38,303 bases of DNA. It comes from Humidesulfovibrio sp. (GTDB lineage Bacteria > Desulfobacterota > Desulfovibrionia > Desulfovibrionales > Desulfovibrionaceae). The notes beneath the pieces are model-generated. The model was not told the origin of the DNA and searched no databases. It saw nothing but the letters and a program-made list of their open reading frames with translations. How positions within the stretch are numbered: the stretch's first letter is position 1; each line of letters begins with the position of its first letter. Below are positions 31,470-38,303 of the stretch, in pieces. A program made the translations under genes and the position numbers. The stretch is from NCBI RefSeq assembly GCF_031082295.1, contig NZ_JAVHLD010000029.1, positions 1 through 38,303 on the forward strand, in the 5' to 3' direction.

Positions 31470-31487
31470 CCTTTCAGGAGTCCGGTC

Positions 31488-32651
31488 ATGCTCCGACCTC
31501 GCAAGCGAATCCTGATCCTGGCCGCCGCAGGCGTGGCCGCCGTCCTCGTGTCGGTTTACCTCTATGCGTTCCGCCCCATTTCCGTCCCGGTGTTGGAGCC
31601 GGCGCAAAAGGCGCCGCTCCAGGTATTCGGGCTGGGCACCGTGGAGGCTCGGGTGCTCTCCAAGGTGGGCTTCAAGGTGAGTGGGATCCTGCGGGAGTTG
31701 AAGGCCGACCATGGCGATTCGGTCGAGGCGGGCCAGCCGTTGGCGTTTCTGGACAGAAGCGAACAGGAGAACCAGGTGGCCAAGGCCGTGGCCAACCTTG
31801 AAAGGGCGAAGGCCAATCTACAGCTGGCCCAGGCCAATCTACAGAAGGCTCGCACAAATTTCGACCTGAAGCAGCAGAACAGCCGCCGACGCCAGGTGCT
31901 GCACCAGCAAGGCGTCCTGGCCGGCGAGGAGGCCGAAGTGTCGCTGGCGGCGGCGCAGACCGCCGGGGCCGAGGTGACTCAGGCGGAAGCGGAGGTGGGG
32001 GCGGCGAATGCCGCCGTAAGGGACGCCCAGGCCCAGGCCGGTTTTGAAAAGGAGCGTCTGTCCCAGCACGTCTTGGTGGCCCCGTACGGCGCCGTGGTCA
32101 TCGGCCGACACAAGGAGCTGGGGACCGTCCTGCCGACCGGCGAGCCGGTCTTCACCCTGGCGGACCCCTGCTCCGTCTGGGTGCGGGCCTTTGTGGACGA
32201 GGCCAAGGCCGGTCACATCGCAGTCGGACAGCCTGCCGAGGTGAGGCTGCGCTCCCTGCCCGGGCAGCGGTTTGCCGGCAGGGTTGCGCGCATTGACTTG
32301 GAGAGTGACCGAGTCGGCGAGGAACGCCGGGTGTACGTGACCTGGGGGGATTGTCCCCGGGAGTTTCATCTGGGCGAGCAGGCTGAAGTAGTGATCGACA
32401 CCGGTCTTCTGGACAATGCCGTGCTGGTCCCGGAAGCCCTCGTTCAGGGCCGCGAGGGCAATGGCGGGCAGATATGGATCATGGAGGATGGTCGGCTCAA
32501 CCTGCGCCGGGTGGTTTTCGGGCAGGGCACCCTGGACGGTCGCCTGCCGGTGATCCAGGGGTTGCCAGAGGGAGCTCGTGTTCTCGCAGCTTTGCCGTCA
32601 GGCCTGCGCCAGGGACGGCGGGCGACGGCACAATCCGGAGACCGGCCATGA
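31488..32651 (+). CDS. HlyD/RND-type periplasmic adaptor of an ABC exporter
   Basis: 387-residue membrane-fusion protein. An N-terminal anchor (residues 8-27, ILILAAAGVAAVLVSVYLYA) is followed by the first half of a biotinyl-lipoyl domain (GILRELKADHGDSVEAGQPLAFLD). A long coiled coil (about 90-180) is rich in Ala, Gln and Leu. The second lipoyl half is VLVAPYGAVV, and beta-barrel domains complete the protein. This is the DevB/MacA-like architecture that links an inner-membrane ABC pump to an outer-membrane channel. Its stop overlaps the permease start (ATGA). No outer-membrane factor is encoded nearby. Confidence 0.9.
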   Translation: MLRPRKRILILAAAGVAAVLVSVYLYAFRPISVPVLEPAQKAPLQVFGLGTVEARVLSKVGFKVSGILRELKADHGDSVEAGQPLAFLDRSEQENQVAKAVANLERAKANLQLAQANLQKARTNFDLKQQNSRRRQVLHQQGVLAGEEAEVSLAAAQTAGAEVTQAEAEVGAANAAVRDAQAQAGFEKERLSQHVLVAPYGAVVIGRHKELGTVLPTGEPVFTLADPCSVWVRAFVDEAKAGHIAVGQPAEVRLRSLPGQRFAGRVARIDLESDRVGEERRVYVTWGDCPREFHLGEQAEVVIDTGLLDNAVLVPEALVQGREGNGGQIWIMEDGRLNLRRVVFGQGTLDGRLPVIQGLPEGARVLAALPSGLRQGRRATAQSGDRP

Positions 32652-33781
32652 ACCTGGCGCTGCGTGACATCCGGCACAATCTGGGGCGCTTTGTGCTGAC
32701 TTGCCTGGGGCTCAGCCTGCTGCTGGGTCTGGTGCTCTCCATGATCGGCATCTACCGAGGGCTTGTGGAAGAGGCGCTGTCCCTGTCCAGAACCCCTCGG
32801 GCCGACCTGTGGGTGGTGGAGGCTGGAAAGCGGGGGCCTTTCGCAGAGTCTTCCCGGATACCGGGAGACACCCGTGAAGTGATCGCCAGTCTATCCCGGG
32901 TGGCCGCGGCAGGCTCCTTGACCTATCAGTCGGTGGAGGCATTGCGCTCCGGGGGCAAGTTGCGGCTCTACGTGGTGGGCTACGAGCCAGGGCGGCCGGG
33001 AGGTCCGGAGAACGTGACCGCCGGCCGCACCATGGGCCGCAGCCATTACGAGATGCTGGCGGACGTCAAGAGCGGCCTGGTCTTGGGAGAGCAAGTGCGC
33101 CTGGGGCGGAACGTCTTCACCGTGGTCGGCCTGACCCGGGACCAGGTCTCCTCCGGGGGCGACCCCGTGGCCTATCTGATGCTGCAGGACGCCCAGCGCC
33201 TGCAATTCGAGCTTGAGCCTCCGGTGGCCCGTCGGGAGGCCGAGCGTGGCGCGCCTCCGGCCACCACGGATGTCGTCAACGCCGTGGTGGCCAGGGTCGC
33301 CCCGGGCACAGCTCCCGGCCAGTTGGTCGAGGCTGTGGGACGCTGGAAGCATCTCACCGCCCTGAGCCAGTCCGCCCAGGAGGATGTTCTGACCAAGTCG
33401 GTGGTGGACAAGTCCCGCCGCCAGATCGGGCTGTTCACCGTGATCCTCCTTGCCGTCTCCTCCGTGATCATCGCCCTCATCCTCTACACCATGACCATGG
33501 ACAAGGTGCGTGAGATCGCCACCCTCAAGCTCATCGGAGCGCCGGACGCCACCATCATAGGGCTCATCATCCAGGAGGCCGTCGCCATGGCAGTGATCGG
33601 CTTCTCCCTGGGCGCCCTGCTCATCAACCTCGCCAAGGACTTCTTTCCCAGGCGGGTGATACTGCTGCCGGGGGACGGGCTGGCGCTCGCCGTTGTGGTG
33701 CTGGTCTTGTGCGTGCTGGCCAGCGGGATGGGGGTGCGCCTGGCCCTGAAGATAGAGCCTGCGGTGGCGCTGGGGGGATAA
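32648..33781 (+). CDS. FtsX/MacB-type ABC transporter permease
   Basis: 377 residues from the ATG at 32648 that overlaps the adaptor stop. TM1 is at about residues 16-36. A large periplasmic domain (about 40-265) follows, then three C-terminal helices (FTVILLAVSSVIIALILYTM, the AVAMAVIGFSLGALLI segment, and LALAVVVLVLCVLASGMGV). REIATLKLIGAPDATI is the FtsX-family coupling motif. It matches DevC-type permeases. It pairs with the ATPase that starts three bases after its stop. The substrate is unknown. Confidence 0.92.
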   Translation: MNLALRDIRHNLGRFVLTCLGLSLLLGLVLSMIGIYRGLVEEALSLSRTPRADLWVVEAGKRGPFAESSRIPGDTREVIASLSRVAAAGSLTYQSVEALRSGGKLRLYVVGYEPGRPGGPENVTAGRTMGRSHYEMLADVKSGLVLGEQVRLGRNVFTVVGLTRDQVSSGGDPVAYLMLQDAQRLQFELEPPVARREAERGAPPATTDVVNAVVARVAPGTAPGQLVEAVGRWKHLTALSQSAQEDVLTKSVVDKSRRQIGLFTVILLAVSSVIIALILYTMTMDKVREIATLKLIGAPDATIIGLIIQEAVAMAVIGFSLGALLINLAKDFFPRRVILLPGDGLALAVVVLVLCVLASGMGVRLALKIEPAVALGG

Positions 33782-33784
33782 GCG

Positions 33785-34528
33785 ATGGCCGCCTCCATCA
33801 CCACGCCCCCCCTGGTGGACATCCAGAACCTGTCCAAGTCCTTTGGACAGGGCGATGGCCGCGTCGATGCCCTCAAGCACATAGACCTACAGGTCTATGC
33901 CGGCCAGGTCGTGGGCCTGCTCGGCCCCAGCGGCTCCGGCAAAAGCACCCTGCTCAACGTCATCGGTTGCATCCTGGAACCAAGCAGTGGGCGCGTGGCG
34001 CTGGACGGGCAGGTGGTCTACGACGGCCGGTGGCTGCAAAAGGACTTGCGCCGCCTGCGCCTCGACCGCATCGGATTCATCTTCCAGTTCCACAACTTGC
34101 TGCCGTTTCTCAACGTCTTGGAGAATGTGGCCGTGGTTCTCGAGATCGCCGGTGCCGGCACCGGGCCGGCCCGCCAGCGCGCCCTGGAGCTGCTGCAGTA
34201 CCTGCAAGTGGAGCACCGCCGCGAAGTCATGCCCTCCAGCCTGTCTGGAGGAGAGGCGCAGCGTGTGGCCATAGCCCGGGCTCTGGCCAATCGCCCCCGC
34301 ATCATCCTGGCCGACGAACCCACGGCGGCCCTGGACTCGGAACGCGCGGGCGTGGTGATGGACCTGCTGCGCAAGGTGGCGGCTGAACAGGGAGCGGCCG
34401 TGCTGGTCGTTACCCATGACGAGAAGATTTTCGATCGGTTTGACCAGATGTTCTACCTGCGCGACGGAATGTTGGCGGACATTGACGGTCCGCACACTAG
34501 GTCGAAAGACGTTGCCGAGCGGCGGTAG
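33785..34528 (+). CDS. ABC transporter ATPase (LolD/MacB/DevA type)
   Basis: 247-residue ATP-binding subunit. Walker A GPSGSGKST (47-54), Q-loop in FIFQFHNLLPF (near 100), signature LSGGEAQR (near 153), Walker B ILADEPTAALD (near 173-182) and H-loop VTHD are all intact. FIFQFHNLLPFLNVLENV is characteristic of the LolD/FtsE-like group that works with FtsX-type permeases. Last gene of the TetR-regulated operon. Confidence 0.94.
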   Translation: MAASITTPPLVDIQNLSKSFGQGDGRVDALKHIDLQVYAGQVVGLLGPSGSGKSTLLNVIGCILEPSSGRVALDGQVVYDGRWLQKDLRRLRLDRIGFIFQFHNLLPFLNVLENVAVVLEIAGAGTGPARQRALELLQYLQVEHRREVMPSSLSGGEAQRVAIARALANRPRIILADEPTAALDSERAGVVMDLLRKVAAEQGAAVLVVTHDEKIFDRFDQMFYLRDGMLADIDGPHTRSKDVAERR

Positions 34529-34757
34529 CTGCTCCCCTTGGTGCGCGCAGCGTCCAGGCTTGGCATCCGGCAGTCAGCTAGTCGCCGTCAGGTGACCTCC
34601 TCGCCTTGTTTCTAGTATTGCATCACTCCCATGCTCGGCACGGTCTGGCGAAAGCCACGGCCCGCATTCAACCACAGCATTGCGTTTTCCCATACGGCAT
34701 GGCCGACGATTCGAAAATCACCTGGAGGTTTAAGGAGGGGCTTGAGGTCGAGAACGA
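34529..34757. other. Intergenic region before the NO reductase gene
   Basis: No gene supported. I looked for a sigma-54 -24/-12 element (GGCACG occurs near 34638) and for FNR/HcpR-type TTGTGA or TTGAT palindromes and found no full match. The regulatory inverted repeat listed next is the only clear element. Confidence 0.4.
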
Positions 34758-34777
34758 ATTTCTGGTACATAACCAGA
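34758..34777. promoter_or_regulatory. Inverted repeat upstream of the NO reductase gene
   Basis: TCTGGT (34761-34766), spacer ACATA, ACCAGA (34772-34777), 19 bases before the start codon and just upstream of the AAAGGAGG ribosome site. It could be an operator or a 5'-UTR hairpin. A near copy (18 of 20 bases) lies at 23461-23480. Confidence 0.45.
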
Positions 34778-34796
34778 CCCAAAAGGAGGACAGCAA

Positions 34797-37034
34797 ATGG
34801 TTACCTCACGGGTTAAAGCGGTTTTCCTGTTTTGCCTTGCGCTGACATTTGGCGTCCTGATTTTCGGCGGCTACCTCATCAACAAGGAGAAACCGCCCAT
34901 CCCCGCCCAGGTCATGGATCCTGCCGGCAAGGTCCTCTTCAAGGGCGAAGACGTCATCGCCGGTCAAAACTACTATTACAGCAGGGGCGGGCAGCACATC
35001 GGGACGATCTGGGGACACGGGGCGTACCTCGCGCCAGACTGGTCCGCCGATTTTCTGCACCGCATGGGGCTTTTCCTGGCGGCGCGCCACCACGGCCTGG
35101 ACGCTGCGCAGGCGCGGTCGTTCACCCAGGAGGATTTCAAGAAGCTGGACCCGACGGAGCAGGCCCGGCTACAGGTCCTGGTGACGCAGGACATGAAGAA
35201 GAACCGCTACGACCCGCGCACGGGCACGCTGGCTCTGACGGAGTTCCAGACCGAGGCTCTTGCGGCCTTGACCGGATATTACACGGAGCTTTTTCAGAAC
35301 GGCAACAGCCGCATGGGGCTGCAGTCGGGAATCGTGCGGACGGCCGAGGAAGGCCGCGTCATGGCGGACTTCTTCGCCTGGCTTTCCTGGGCGGCGGGCA
35401 CACAGCGGCCAGACGCGGCCTATACCTACACCACCAACTGGCCTTACGACCCCCTTGTGGGGAACAACCCGCTGCCGGATTTCCTCATCTGGTCCATCGT
35501 CAGCGTCATCCTGCTCATTTTCGGCATTGCGGGATCGCTGTTCGTCTACCAGCGGTACGTCGGCCTGGGCGAGTACGAAAGCAACCTGCTGCTTGATTTC
35601 CCTGAGCCGCAGCCCTCGCCAAGCCAGAAGGCGACGCTGGTGTTCTTCCTGACCGCCATCGCGCTTTTCACTCTGCAGTTGGGCCTTGGCGCGGTGACGG
35701 CCCACTTCACCGTCGAGGGCACCTCGTTCTTCGGCTTCCCGATTGCCTCGTTCCTGCCGTACGCGGCCGTGCGGACATGGCACATCCAGCTGGCCATCTT
35801 CTTCATCGCCACGTGCTTCCTGGCCACCGGCCTCTTCGTCGGCCCCTTCGTCGGGGTGGAGCCGAAGGGACAGGCGGCCTGGGTCTACATCCTCTTCGGG
35901 GCGTTGGTCGTTGTTGTGCTGGGTACACTTGGCGGGACTTGGCTTTCCGTCTCGGGCTTCTTCGGCGGCGAAGGCTTTTGGTTCGGCCACCAAGGCTACG
36001 AATACATCGAACTCGGCCGGGTGTGGCAGCTGCTGCTCATCGCCGGCATGATCATCTGGCTCGTCCTTGTCTGGAGGGCCATCCGACCGGCGGTCAAAGG
36101 CGAGAGCGACAGCGGCGGGCTGACGCACATGCTGCTGTACAGCGCCGTGACGATCCCGCTGTTCTATATGGCAGGGCTTCTCTACGGCAAGGGCAGCCAC
36201 CTCTCTGATGCGGAATACTGGCGCTGGTGGGTCGTGCACCTGTGGGTCGAAGGCTTCTTCGAGGTCTTCGCCACCGTCGTCATGGCGTTCCTGCTTTCGC
36301 ACATCGGCGCCGTCAGCAAGAAGTTCGCCTTGACCAGCGTGTACTTCATCATCTTCCTGTATCTCGGCAGCGGTGTCATCGGCACTTTCCACCACTTGTA
36401 CTGGAGCGGCTCCCCGACCATCGTCATCGCTCTGGGCGCGGTGTTTTCCGCCCTGGAGGTGGTGCCGCTGTCGTTGCTGGGATTCGAGGCCGCCCACAAT
36501 CTGAGAATCGTGGATGACGGCGGACGAGGGTATGCATACAAGTGGCCCATCTATTTCTTTGTGGCCGTGGCGTTCTGGAATCTCGTCGGGGCCGGGGTGT
36601 TCGGCTTCCTGATCAACCCTCCAATCGTCCTGTACTATGCCCAGGGCATCAACACCACGCCGATTCATTCGCACGGCGCGTTGTTCGGCGTGTACGGCAT
36701 GCTCGCCATCTCCCTGATGCTCTTCTCGGTGCGCCACATCGTCACCAGGGCTTCGTGGTCTGACCACCTGCTCAAATGGAGCTTTTGGGGGCTCAATGGC
36801 GGCCTTGCCGGCATGATGGTCTTGAGTCTTATCCCCTCAGGATTCTATCAGTTCTACTTCGCCGTCAAGGAAGGCATGTGGTATGCGCGTAGCCCGGAAA
36901 TCACCTCCGGCGAGTTCATCCGCACGGTGACGTGGCTCCGCATGCTGCCGGATGTTGTCTTCGCGGTGGGGGCGTTTTCCTTGCTGCTTTTCCTCCTGCG
37001 GTCAATCTGGTTGAGCTACTTCAGGAAGTCATAG
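34797..37034 (+). CDS. norZ: Quinol-dependent nitric oxide reductase (qNor)
   Basis: 745-residue inner-membrane haem-copper superfamily enzyme that reduces NO to nitrous oxide with electrons from quinol. The first TM (about 8-26) and periplasmic cytochrome-c-like domain without a CxxCH motif (about 30-215) mark it as the fused, single-subunit qNor form. The NorB core follows with about 12 further helices. Metal ligands are visible: haem His in RTWHIQ (about 328), FeB His and the conserved Glu in HLWVEGFFEV (about 481-485), the His pair in GTFHHLYW (about 532), and haem ligands in HSHGALFG (about 623-625). Full length and all key residues suggest activity. Strong AAAGGAGG site. It probably detoxifies NO. 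Confidence 0.95.
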   Translation: MVTSRVKAVFLFCLALTFGVLIFGGYLINKEKPPIPAQVMDPAGKVLFKGEDVIAGQNYYYSRGGQHIGTIWGHGAYLAPDWSADFLHRMGLFLAARHHGLDAAQARSFTQEDFKKLDPTEQARLQVLVTQDMKKNRYDPRTGTLALTEFQTEALAALTGYYTELFQNGNSRMGLQSGIVRTAEEGRVMADFFAWLSWAAGTQRPDAAYTYTTNWPYDPLVGNNPLPDFLIWSIVSVILLIFGIAGSLFVYQRYVGLGEYESNLLLDFPEPQPSPSQKATLVFFLTAIALFTLQLGLGAVTAHFTVEGTSFFGFPIASFLPYAAVRTWHIQLAIFFIATCFLATGLFVGPFVGVEPKGQAAWVYILFGALVVVVLGTLGGTWLSVSGFFGGEGFWFGHQGYEYIELGRVWQLLLIAGMIIWLVLVWRAIRPAVKGESDSGGLTHMLLYSAVTIPLFYMAGLLYGKGSHLSDAEYWRWWVVHLWVEGFFEVFATVVMAFLLSHIGAVSKKFALTSVYFIIFLYLGSGVIGTFHHLYWSGSPTIVIALGAVFSALEVVPLSLLGFEAAHNLRIVDDGGRGYAYKWPIYFFVAVAFWNLVGAGVFGFLINPPIVLYYAQGINTTPIHSHGALFGVYGMLAISLMLFSVRHIVTRASWSDHLLKWSFWGLNGGLAGMMVLSLIPSGFYQFYFAVKEGMWYARSPEITSGEFIRTVTWLRMLPDVVFAVGAFSLLLFLLRSIWLSYFRKS

Positions 37035-37045
37035 GGCAGACATGC

Positions 37046-37074
37046 GGGGAGGGACGGCGCGTCTGTCCCTTCCC
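37046..37074. other. Hairpin between the NO reductase and DUF488 genes
   Basis: GGGGAGGGAC (37046-37055) pairs with GTCCCTTCCC (37065-37074), ten pairs including one G-U, with no T run after it. Probably an intercistronic RNA structure affecting stability rather than a terminator. Confidence 0.45.
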
Positions 37075-37091
37075 GCCAGCAGGAGCGTGCA

Positions 37092-37436
37092 ATGGGCATT
37101 TTCATCAAAAGGGTCTACGAGCCGGTCGGAGAGGATGGGGTCCGGATTCTGGTGGACCGTCTTTGGCCACGGGGCTTGAAGAAGGAGGAACTTCACGGGC
37201 TGTGGTTCAGGGAGATTTCCCCCAGCGCAGCCCTGCGCAAGTGGTTCAACCACGATCCAGATAAGTGGCCGGAGTTCAAGAATCTATATTTTGCCGAGTT
37301 GGACGGGCATCCGCAAGAGGTCGAAAAGATCATCACGCTCCTGCGCGAAGGCTCCGTGACGCTTCTCTATGCCAGCCGGGAGAGGGAGCGCAATCAGGCC
37401 GTCGCCTTGCGCCAATACCTGGAGATGAAGGGATAA
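37092..37436 (+). CDS. DUF488-family protein (YeaO-like)
   Basis: 114-residue small cytoplasmic protein of the DUF488 family. It shows the N-terminal IKRVYEPVGEDGVRILVDRL followed by WPRGLKK, the FNHDPDKWPEF segment, and the C-terminal VTLLYASRERERNQAV. The function is not established; members frequently sit next to stress or redox genes. The start is 57 bases after the NO reductase stop with AGGAG nearby, so it is likely in the same transcript. Full length for the family. Confidence 0.88.
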   Translation: MGIFIKRVYEPVGEDGVRILVDRLWPRGLKKEELHGLWFREISPSAALRKWFNHDPDKWPEFKNLYFAELDGHPQEVEKIITLLREGSVTLLYASRERERNQAVALRQYLEMKG

Positions 37437-37528
37437 GTTTCCCGTCGATGCTCCTGGGACTTCTCACCTCATGGCGGCAACTCATGACCTCTTAATGCAG
37501 GTGTCACATTTCTTCCCTTGACCGGGGT

Positions 37529-37547
37529 CCAGGGGCAGAGCCCCTGG
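37529..37547. repeat. Intergenic inverted repeat CCAGGGGC/GCCCCTGG
   Basis: CCAGGGGC and GCCCCTGG around AGA, between the convergent DUF488 and phage-type genes. It may act as a terminator for either, although T runs are weak. It resembles the repeat at 36-58 and the dispersed repeats I associate with Desulfovibrionaceae. The rest of 37437-37557 holds no gene. Confidence 0.5.
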
Positions 37548-37557
37548 TCCCGCTGGC

Positions 37558-38139
37558 CTACCTGCCCATTTTGGCGGCCAGCCAGGAGGTGGGTGCCGGG
37601 GCCGGGATGGGCGAGGCTTCGCGGGCGTCGACGCCGCGGGCTTCGCGCAGCTTGTCAGCGTAGATGGCCCAGAAGGCCTGGCCCAGGGCGGTGGAGGCGG
37701 TGAGGGGGTAGGCCAGGGTGGCGGCCAGGCGCGCGGCGAGGGTTTCGCAGAGCAGGGCGTCGAACAGTCGCGGGTCTTCCACGCGGCGGATGTAGGCGAC
37801 GCTGAGCGGCCCGGTTTCGTCGCACAGCACGCTTCCGGCCTGGACCTCCCAGGCGGAGAGGTTGGCGCCGCCGCTGGCCACGAAGAGCACGCGCAGGCAG
37901 TCTGTTGGCAGCGGGTAGCTGGCGGACCATCTCCAATTCGGCGAGACGGCGCTTGAGGCCAGCTCGGTGAGGGTCGTGGCGCAGTTCCAGGGGTGCGCGC
38001 GCAGCACGGCGTCGCGGCAGGCGGCCCAGCGCTGGTTGCACAGCCGCGCGGCCTTGGTGTTGTCGGCCAGCGAGGCGATGGCCTCTTCGCCGAGGTCGAT
38101 GAGGGCGTTGTTGCAGATTTCGATGACGCTTGTGGCCAT
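37558..38139 (-). CDS. Phage structural protein, T7 gp11/tail-tubular-like
   Basis: 193 residues from an ATG preceded by GGAGG. The N-terminus (ATSVIEICNNALIDLGEEAIASL) and the following RLCNQRWAACRDAVLRAHPWNCA are typical of podovirus tail tubular protein A/head-tail adaptor proteins (gp11-like) found in tailed phages and prophages. WSASYPLPTDCLRV in the middle also fits. The C-terminus is Ala/Pro-rich. It lies at the window edge on the minus strand, so any further prophage genes would be to the right. The exact structural role is an inference. Confidence 0.7.
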   Translation of the reverse strand: MATSVIEICNNALIDLGEEAIASLADNTKAARLCNQRWAACRDAVLRAHPWNCATTLTELASSAVSPNWRWSASYPLPTDCLRVLFVASGGANLSAWEVQAGSVLCDETGPLSVAYIRRVEDPRLFDALLCETLAARLAATLAYPLTASTALGQAFWAIYADKLREARGVDAREASPIPAPAPTSWLAAKMGR

Positions 38140-38303
38140 GGTGGCTTCCTCCGGTGGGTTTGCGCGCCGGGCGGGATGCCCGATGCAAATGGCGGAAGTC
38201 TACCACGGGGTTTTGGGGTCGGACAAAAATGACCTGTTTTTGGCCGGTAAAAGGACAAAAATGGCGGCTTGACAGGGTTTGGTGGGGGGGGGCGTTCCGG
38301 GGC
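38140..38303. other. Upstream region of the phage-type gene with spaced direct repeats
   Basis: GGACAAAAATG occurs at 38221-38231 and 38253-38263, 32 bases apart (about three helical turns). On the minus strand TTGTCC, an 18-base spacer and TAGACT could form a promoter overlapping one repeat. No gene seen in the remaining bases. Confidence 0.4.

Noticed and set aside
34529-34796. Sigma-54 or NorR-type control of the NO reductase
   Set aside because: No complete -24/-12 element and no GT-N7-AC triplet set was found; only a short inverted repeat is present.
1-38303. tRNA, rRNA or CRISPR arrays
   Set aside because: I looked for tRNA-like cloverleaf ends, rRNA blocks and regularly spaced repeats and saw none that I could support.

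Overview
The window is high-GC DNA that fits a sulfate-reducing member of the Desulfovibrionaceae or a close relative. Evidence is a flavodiiron oxygen/NO reductase beside a hemerythrin protein, a single-subunit quinol nitric oxide reductase, a NIT-domain chemoreceptor, and intergenic CCAGGGG-type inverted repeats of a kind I associate with these genomes. This placement is inference; there is no rRNA gene or other taxonomic marker.

Layout. (1) 1-12030 is accessory DNA: a large serine recombinase, an antisense-overlapping unknown gene, a Ser/Asp-rich small protein, a chemoreceptor, decayed chemoreceptor DNA, and an operon of unrecognised genes. It also holds two gene-free stretches, about 4063-5210 and 8278-9470, that are diverged copies of one another. 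They keep the same helices through compensatory base changes, so I read them as two members of a large structured RNA family on the minus strand. Each copy ends at a terminator shared with a convergent small protein gene. (2) 12050-13630 (minus) is ExbB-ExbD plus a TonB C-terminal remnant. (3) 13870-25140 is a defence-type island, almost all on the minus strand: an ATGA-coupled cluster (small protein, JAB/JAMM peptidase, ThiF/E1-like enzyme, small protein), then a promoter with a perfect H-type pseudoknot at the predicted transcript start. After that come a GIY-YIG-like protein, a half-size HsdS, HsdM, RhuM, a full HsdS, HsdR and a SprT/YgjP-like metallopeptidase. (4) 25230-26890 (plus) is a leader ORF and terminator in front of a DksA/TraR protein, then a FemAB-like acyltransferase. 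(5) 27310-30335 holds a hemerythrin, a flavodiiron protein and a membrane GGDEF diguanylate cyclase. (6) 30870-34528 is a TetR regulator with an operator palindrome, followed by a HlyD-FtsX-ATPase ABC exporter. (7) 34797-37436 is the quinol NO reductase and a DUF488 protein. (8) 37558-38139 (minus) is a phage structural-type gene at the window edge.

How they work together. The island on the left and centre combines type I restriction-modification with an E1/JAB protein-modification-like set. The right half reads as oxygen/NO stress physiology. The most unusual content is the pair of large RNAs with their adjacent small genes, followed by the pseudoknot leader and the coupled E1/JAB operon.
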